NCBI GenBank assembly: GCA_036397875.1
Contig: DASWIC010000231.1
Location: forward strand, 1 to 33,922
DNA length: 33,922 nt
Source of the DNA: SG8-41 sp036397875
GTDB taxonomy: Bacteria > Pseudomonadota > Gammaproteobacteria > Burkholderiales > SG8-41
Direction: 5' to 3'
Shown here: one piece after another, positions 30,038-33,922 of the stretch
Layout: each line of letters begins with the position of its first letter
How positions within the stretch are numbered: position 1 is the stretch's first letter
The notes under the pieces: generated by a model
Seen by the model: the letters and a program-made list of their open reading frames with translations, nothing else
What the model was told of the DNA's origin: nothing
Database searches by the model: none
Made by a program: the position numbers and the translations under genes

Positions 30038-33001
30038 CTAATTCAGGTTGGCGACGTAGCTCACGTGGGCGGGAATCGCGCTCCCGCGGTAGAGCGCGGT
30101 TCCATATACTCTCCAGATCCGCCGCGCTTCCTCGTGCTCGCCGGCGGCCCGCGCGCCGAGCATGGCGGTGACGAGCAGGTAGCGCCCGAAATCGTCCCCT
30201 CCCGCCGCCGACCCCTGCTCGAGCAGCGCGCGTGCGCGTGCCAGCATGGCGTGCGCGTCGCGCGCCGCTATTGCGGCGTAGAGCTCGAGCCGCTGGCGCA
30301 CGCGGGGCGCGAGCCTGTCCGGAGCGCAGTCGAGCCAGCGCCGTTCGATCCAAAGCGCGCGGCGCATATCGGGCGCCAGCTTGACGAGCGTCCGCTCGGC
30401 TGCGCCGTGCAGGTGCTCGATGGCGGCTTGCGATGGCGCAGTCCCGCACAGTGCGCCGGGGTGCTTCAACACGAGCAGGGTCGGCAGAATGGCTGGCTCT
30501 GCAGTCTGGAGCGAATCAGCCGAGCGGTGGAGAAGTCCTCTGGCGATCGCGAGCGCTGTCGACCGGGTCCGGAGGTTGAGGGACAGTATATAGGGGGGGA
30601 CCGGCTCCTTCAGGTACGCCACGGCTGCCCCCTGGGTCATTTCGAGGACCGGTAACGGCGACACCAGAAGTCCGGGAATGGTCGATGCCAAGCTGCCGAG
30701 AAAGCGCGCGCGCGGCGCCTCGAGTTGCACGTACGGGCGGTAATCCGAGTTGACGGGAGCCGCAAGCGACGCGAACAGCGGCGCGATCTCGCGCTTGGAG
30801 CCGACGCGCAGCGCCGCGATCTCTTCCGCGCGTGTAATGCCGAGGCGCTTCAACTGGTCCAGGAAGGCCGCTTGCCCGGCAGGCAGCGGCCCTGGGCGCG
30901 GCACGGTTCCCTCGGCGACGGCGACCACGATGAGATCCACGCCGTTCATCTCGTAGATCTCGTAATCCGCGAAGTTCTCGCCCAGGGCCGCGAGCATGGA
31001 GCCGAGCAGGCGGTCGTTGAATTCATATGTCTGCAGCCACTGCACCAGCAGGCCGCCCGGCGCGAGGTAGCGCTTCACGTCGCGGTACCACTCCGTCGTG
31101 AACAGGCCCGCCACGCCGTTGACCCAGGGATTCGACGGCTCCGAAATGATCACGTCGTAGCGCTTGCCATGGCGGGCAAAGAAGCTCTTGGCGTCCTCGA
31201 TGACGATGCGGCTGCGCGGGTCGCGGAAGGGCCGGATGACGCGCGGGATAAAGGAGCGCGCTCCGGAGACCATCGCCGGCTCGATCTCGATCGTGTCCAC
31301 CTCCCGTGGCGCGCCGTGCGAGAGCAGCGTCTCCGCCGTGAGGCCCGAGCCGAATCCTATGTTGGCGTAGCGTGCCGCCTCGGGCTTGATCAGGAGCGGC
31401 AGCGCGGCGGCGACGACCATCGTGTACTCGTCGCCCGTGGGCTCGCGGTCGGGATCCATCTGGATCGACGCGTCCGGCTTGCCGTTGGTGATGATCCCGA
31501 CCGAGTTATTGGCATGGCGCCGCACGGCGACCGATGCGGTCTTGCCGTCGCGATAGAAGAAGACATCGCTGTCCGCGGCCGCCGCGACGCCGTAACGGAA
31601 CACGCCGGAGGAGAGCCGCCCGGGCTCGAGCACGCCGGCGCGGGCGGTGGCGGTCGCGGCGAGCATGCCGACGATCAAGGCGGCGAAGGCATGCACGCGG
31701 CGGAACGCTGCCTGCGAATAGCGCAGCAGCCACGCGCCGAGCAGGATATCGGCCGCCGCGCCGAGTACCAGCGCGAGCTTCATGCCCGCCTCCGGCACCA
31801 GGACGTGCACGGCAAGCAGGACCCCCGCGATCGCGCCCAGCGTGTTGGCGGAGTAGATCTGGCCGATCGCGCGCTCGCCGTGCCCGCCGCGCATCAGGAC
31901 GTGGGTGAAAAGCGGCAGCGTCATGCCGGCGAGGAAGGTCGCGGGCAGCATGACGGCGAAGGCGATGGCGTGACAGAAAAGATTGAAGAACGGATAGCTC
32001 TCCTCGTTGCGCTGGAGCACGCGCAGTACCCACGCCATCCAGTCGAAGGTCTGGTGGTAGACGAAAACGGTCGCGAGCGCCGCCAGCCCCATAGCAAGCT
32101 GCACCAGGCCCGCGAAGCGCACGGGATCGGCGATGCGGTCGATGCGGCGGCGTATCCACAATCCGCCGAGCGCGAGCCCGGTGATGAACGCCGACAGCAT
32201 CAGCTCGAAGGCCTGGAACGAGGAGGAGAGCACCAGCGAGAGCATCCTGATCCATGCGATCTCGTAGACGAAGGACGCCGCTCCCGTGATGAATGCCGCA
32301 ACCAGGAACAAGCGCACCAGGTAGGTGCTGGCGGGAACTGCCCCGGCGGCGGGTACGGCCGCGGGAGGCTGCGGCTCGCCCGCCCGCGCCACCGTCAACA
32401 CGACGGCGGCGAGCACGAGATTCAGCACGCCCGCCGCGCGCATCGTGCCCGGCATGCCGAACCAGCCGAGCAGCAGGAACGCCGCCGCCAGCGCGCCCGC
32501 GGCGGCGCCAATCGAGTTGGTGAAATAGAGCATTGCCAGGTGATGGCCGCTCGCCTCGGGGCTGCGCCGGATCACTGAGCCGCTCATGAGCGGAAACGTC
32601 ATTCCCAGCAGCACCGTCTGCGGGACGATCAGCACGGCGCACAGCGTGTACTTGTAGATTTCCACGCTGAGCGGTGAGCCGAGCGCCGGAATGACCGACT
32701 CGAGCGATGCCTGGGTGAGCCAGACAAACACCTCGTGGAAACCCAAGGCGGCCAGGCCGATGCCCGCCTCGATCCAGCCGTAGGCGGCGAGCAGGTTCCC
32801 GATCCTCCGCGTGGCGCGGCTGGCGATCCAGGCGCCGAACGCCATGCCGCCCATGAATGCGGCCAGCACGAACGACTGCGCGAACGCGGCGGAGCCGAGA
32901 AAGAGCTTCAGGTAGTGCGACCAGATGGATTCGTAGATGAGCCCGGTGAAGCCGGACAGGGCAAACAGACCGAAGAGCAGCTGGACGTTCCGGTAGATCA
33001 T
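30038..33001 (-). CDS. Membrane-anchored spermidine-synthase-like protein with duplicated membrane module
   Basis: 987 residues. Two halves of a membrane module repeat the same opening: SGFTGLIYESIW (Y23-E24) and TGAASFVYEIAW (Y246-E247), each followed by about six TM helices, total 12-14 up to about residue 480. Then a spermidine-synthase/methyltransferase Rossmann domain (about 500-740): YANIGFGSGLTAE (N547 to G553), DTIEIEP, VIEDAKSFF and YDVIISEPSNPWVNGVAGLFT. A final part of about 240 residues is helical and not recognised. The start is ATG 33001 with GGGAG upstream; the frame is open to 33268, but that part overlaps the divergent gene. Fused membrane-polyamine-synthase-like proteins are widespread in bacteria, with function unknown; the SEPSNPW motif suggests a SpeE-like fold whose substrate cannot be told. 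Confidence 0.88.
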   Translation of the reverse strand: MIYRNVQLLFGLFALSGFTGLIYESIWSHYLKLFLGSAAFAQSFVLAAFMGGMAFGAWIASRATRRIGNLLAAYGWIEAGIGLAALGFHEVFVWLTQASLESVIPALGSPLSVEIYKYTLCAVLIVPQTVLLGMTFPLMSGSVIRRSPEASGHHLAMLYFTNSIGAAAGALAAAFLLLGWFGMPGTMRAAGVLNLVLAAVVLTVARAGEPQPPAAVPAAGAVPASTYLVRLFLVAAFITGAASFVYEIAWIRMLSLVLSSSFQAFELMLSAFITGLALGGLWIRRRIDRIADPVRFAGLVQLAMGLAALATVFVYHQTFDWMAWVLRVLQRNEESYPFFNLFCHAIAFAVMLPATFLAGMTLPLFTHVLMRGGHGERAIGQIYSANTLGAIAGVLLAVHVLVPEAGMKLALVLGAAADILLGAWLLRYSQAAFRRVHAFAALIVGMLAATATARAGVLEPGRLSSGVFRYGVAAAADSDVFFYRDGKTASVAVRRHANNSVGIITNGKPDASIQMDPDREPTGDEYTMVVAAALPLLIKPEAARYANIGFGSGLTAETLLSHGAPREVDTIEIEPAMVSGARSFIPRVIRPFRDPRSRIVIEDAKSFFARHGKRYDVIISEPSNPWVNGVAGLFTTEWYRDVKRYLAPGGLLVQWLQTYEFNDRLLGSMLAALGENFADYEIYEMNGVDLIVVAVAEGTVPRPGPLPAGQAAFLDQLKRLGITRAEEIAALRVGSKREIAPLFASLAAPVNSDYRPYVQLEAPRARFLGSLASTIPGLLVSPLPVLEMTQGAAVAYLKEPVPPYILSLNLRTRSTALAIARGLLHRSADSLQTAEPAILPTLLVLKHPGALCGTAPSQAAIEHLHGAAERTLVKLAPDMRRALWIERRWLDCAPDRLAPRVRQRLELYAAIAARDAHAMLARARALLEQGSAAGGDDFGRYLLVTAMLGARAAGEHEEARRIWRVYGTALYRGSAIPAHVSYVANLN

Positions 33002-33158
33002 GTCGCTCCCGATTTTGACTGAACGCGAGTGTAGCCCATGACCGGTAGTACCGCCACGGCCGTATGTCACGCAGATTCGCTTGCGCTTCGAGACGCGAAC
33101 CGCCCGCCATGGGCGTATGCGCGGACATGCTATCCTTGCCCGAAAGCTTGCATTCGAG

Positions 33159-33842
33159 ATGATCCCCGTCTTCATCGGATACGACCCGCGGGAGGCGGTC
33201 GCGTACAGCGTTCTCGCATACAGCATCCAGGCCCGGGCTTCCCAACCGGTGGCGGTCACGCCGCTCATGCTGTCTCAGCTGCGGGGCGTGCTTGCGCGCG
33301 AGCGTCATCCGTTGCAGAGCACCGATTTCTCGTTCTCGCGATTCCTGACGCCGCATCTTTCGGGCTACACCGGGTGGTCGGTGTTCATGGACTGTGACAT
33401 GCTGATGCTCGACGACGTCGCCAACCTCTGGAAACTGCGCGACGATCGCTACGCGGTGATGGTGGTCAAGCACAACCACGTTCCCCGGGAAACGGTGAAG
33501 TTCCTCGGCGAGCCGCAGAGCAAATACGAGAAGAAGAACTGGTCGAGCGTGATGCTGTTCAACAACGCCCGCTGCCGCGCGCTTACCCCGGAATACGTGA
33601 ATCGGGCATCCGGGCTCGAGCTGCACCAGTTCCAGTGGCTCGCGAGCGACGATCTCATCGGGGCGCTTCCCGACCGCTGGAACCATCTCGTCGGCTACCA
33701 CCCGCCGCGCCGGGACGCCGCCCTCGTCCACTACACCCTGGGCGGCCCTTATTTCGATGGCTATCGTGACTGCGAGTATTCGAAGGAGTGGTTCACCGAG
33801 CGCGACGCGATGCTGCGCACGGTGGCCCGGCCGCGGACCTAG
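33159..33842 (+). CDS. Small DxD glycosyltransferase (GT8-like)
   Basis: 227 residues, soluble. It begins MIPVFIGYDPREAVAYSVLAYSI, the usual start of GT8-like proteins, and has the metal/nucleotide-sugar motif FMDCDML (D78-C79-D80), followed by KHNHVP and SSVMLFNN, and near the end HYTLGGPYF, matching the late His-x-Gly region of GT-A enzymes. Start chosen at ATG 33159; an upstream ATG at 33081 would add 26 residues that look like untranslated leader (and a TATCCT at 33131-33136 may be its -10 box). The ribosome site is weak (GAG). It is divergent from the membrane-SpeE-like gene. Donor and acceptor are unknown; LPS or exopolysaccharide modification is plausible. Its stop TAG overlaps a minus-strand stop. 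Confidence 0.85.
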   Translation: MIPVFIGYDPREAVAYSVLAYSIQARASQPVAVTPLMLSQLRGVLARERHPLQSTDFSFSRFLTPHLSGYTGWSVFMDCDMLMLDDVANLWKLRDDRYAVMVVKHNHVPRETVKFLGEPQSKYEKKNWSSVMLFNNARCRALTPEYVNRASGLELHQFQWLASDDLIGALPDRWNHLVGYHPPRRDAALVHYTLGGPYFDGYRDCEYSKEWFTERDAMLRTVARPRT

Positions 33843-33922
33843 GAAATCCCGGGGTTGCCCGCGACGCCGATGAGCGCCGGGCGATTGGGGGTGACCGTCC
33901 GCACCACCTTTTTCGACCTCAG
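33839..33922 (-). CDS. Possible 3' end of a minus-strand gene, cut by the window edge
   Basis: On the minus strand the last 84 bases read as an open frame ending LRSKKVVRTVTPNRPALIGVAGNPGIS and stop codon TAG (33841-33839). This TAG and the TAG of the plus-strand gene share the palindrome CTAG at 33839-33842, so the two genes would converge and overlap by four bases. Only 27 codons are visible, no family is recognisable, and an 84-base open stretch in GC-rich DNA can occur by chance. Otherwise this end holds nothing. Confidence 0.35.
   Translation of the reverse strand: MRSKKVVRTVTPNRPALIGVAGNPGIS

Noticed and set aside
30725..32578. Plus-strand open frame of 617 codons
   Set aside because: Antisense shadow of the membrane-SpeE-like gene; composition is dominated by Arg, His and Glu with no motif.
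33002..33268. Longer N-terminus for the membrane-SpeE-like protein
   Set aside because: The extra 89 residues are basic and disordered and overlap the divergent gene, whereas ATG 33001 has GGGAG upstream and leads directly into the first membrane helix.

Overview
The window is GC-rich, densely packed DNA with no rRNA, tRNA, IS element or CRISPR array that I can see. Gene content suggests a free-living betaproteobacterium: a TctC/Bug-type tripartite tricarboxylate transporter, a CHASE2 kinase and cyclase, a GAF-PilB-like ATPase and sigma54-driven PilA. The taxonomic call is inference from gene families only.

Region 1 (1-5618) carries one-carbon and housekeeping genes: the 3' part of a formate dehydrogenase alpha subunit, an unusual nested palindromic intergenic element (2285-2595), formate-tetrahydrofolate ligase, a TerC-type membrane protein and a universal stress protein.

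Region 2 (5619-13942) looks like an oxalate/formate module. It holds a complete TctC-TctB-TctA uptake system, a Crp/Fnr-type regulator on the minus strand, oxalyl-CoA decarboxylase, formyl-CoA transferase, and a 310-residue formyltransferase/hydrolase that resembles the N-terminal domain of 10-formyl-THF dehydrogenase. Two palindromes with the same form, TTGAC-N4-GTCAA, lie at 5680-5693 (before tctC) and 9622-9635 (between the regulator and oxc). They suggest one regulon linking uptake and breakdown. With Fdh and Fhs next door, oxalate-derived formate can be oxidised to CO2 or loaded onto tetrahydrofolate.

Region 3 (14129-20601) is a tight four-gene signalling operon: CHASE2 Ser/Thr kinase, PP2C phosphatase, double-FHA protein, and CHASE2 adenylate cyclase. 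Two receptors with the same class of extracytoplasmic sensor feed two different outputs, protein phosphorylation and cAMP.

Region 4 (20602-30018) is linked to type IV pili and c-di-GMP: a GAF-PilB/GspE-like ATPase behind a near-consensus sigma54 site, an overlapping GAF-HD-GYP protein with a large insertion, a small unknown protein, a TPR-GT41 (OGT-like) glycosyltransferase, PilA behind a full-consensus sigma54 promoter and followed by a strong terminator, and a TMTC-like membrane-TPR protein that may glycosylate the pilin.

Region 5 (30038-33922) holds a 987-residue membrane-anchored spermidine-synthase-like protein on the minus strand, a divergent small DxD glycosyltransferase, and possibly the last codons of a further minus-strand gene running off the edge.
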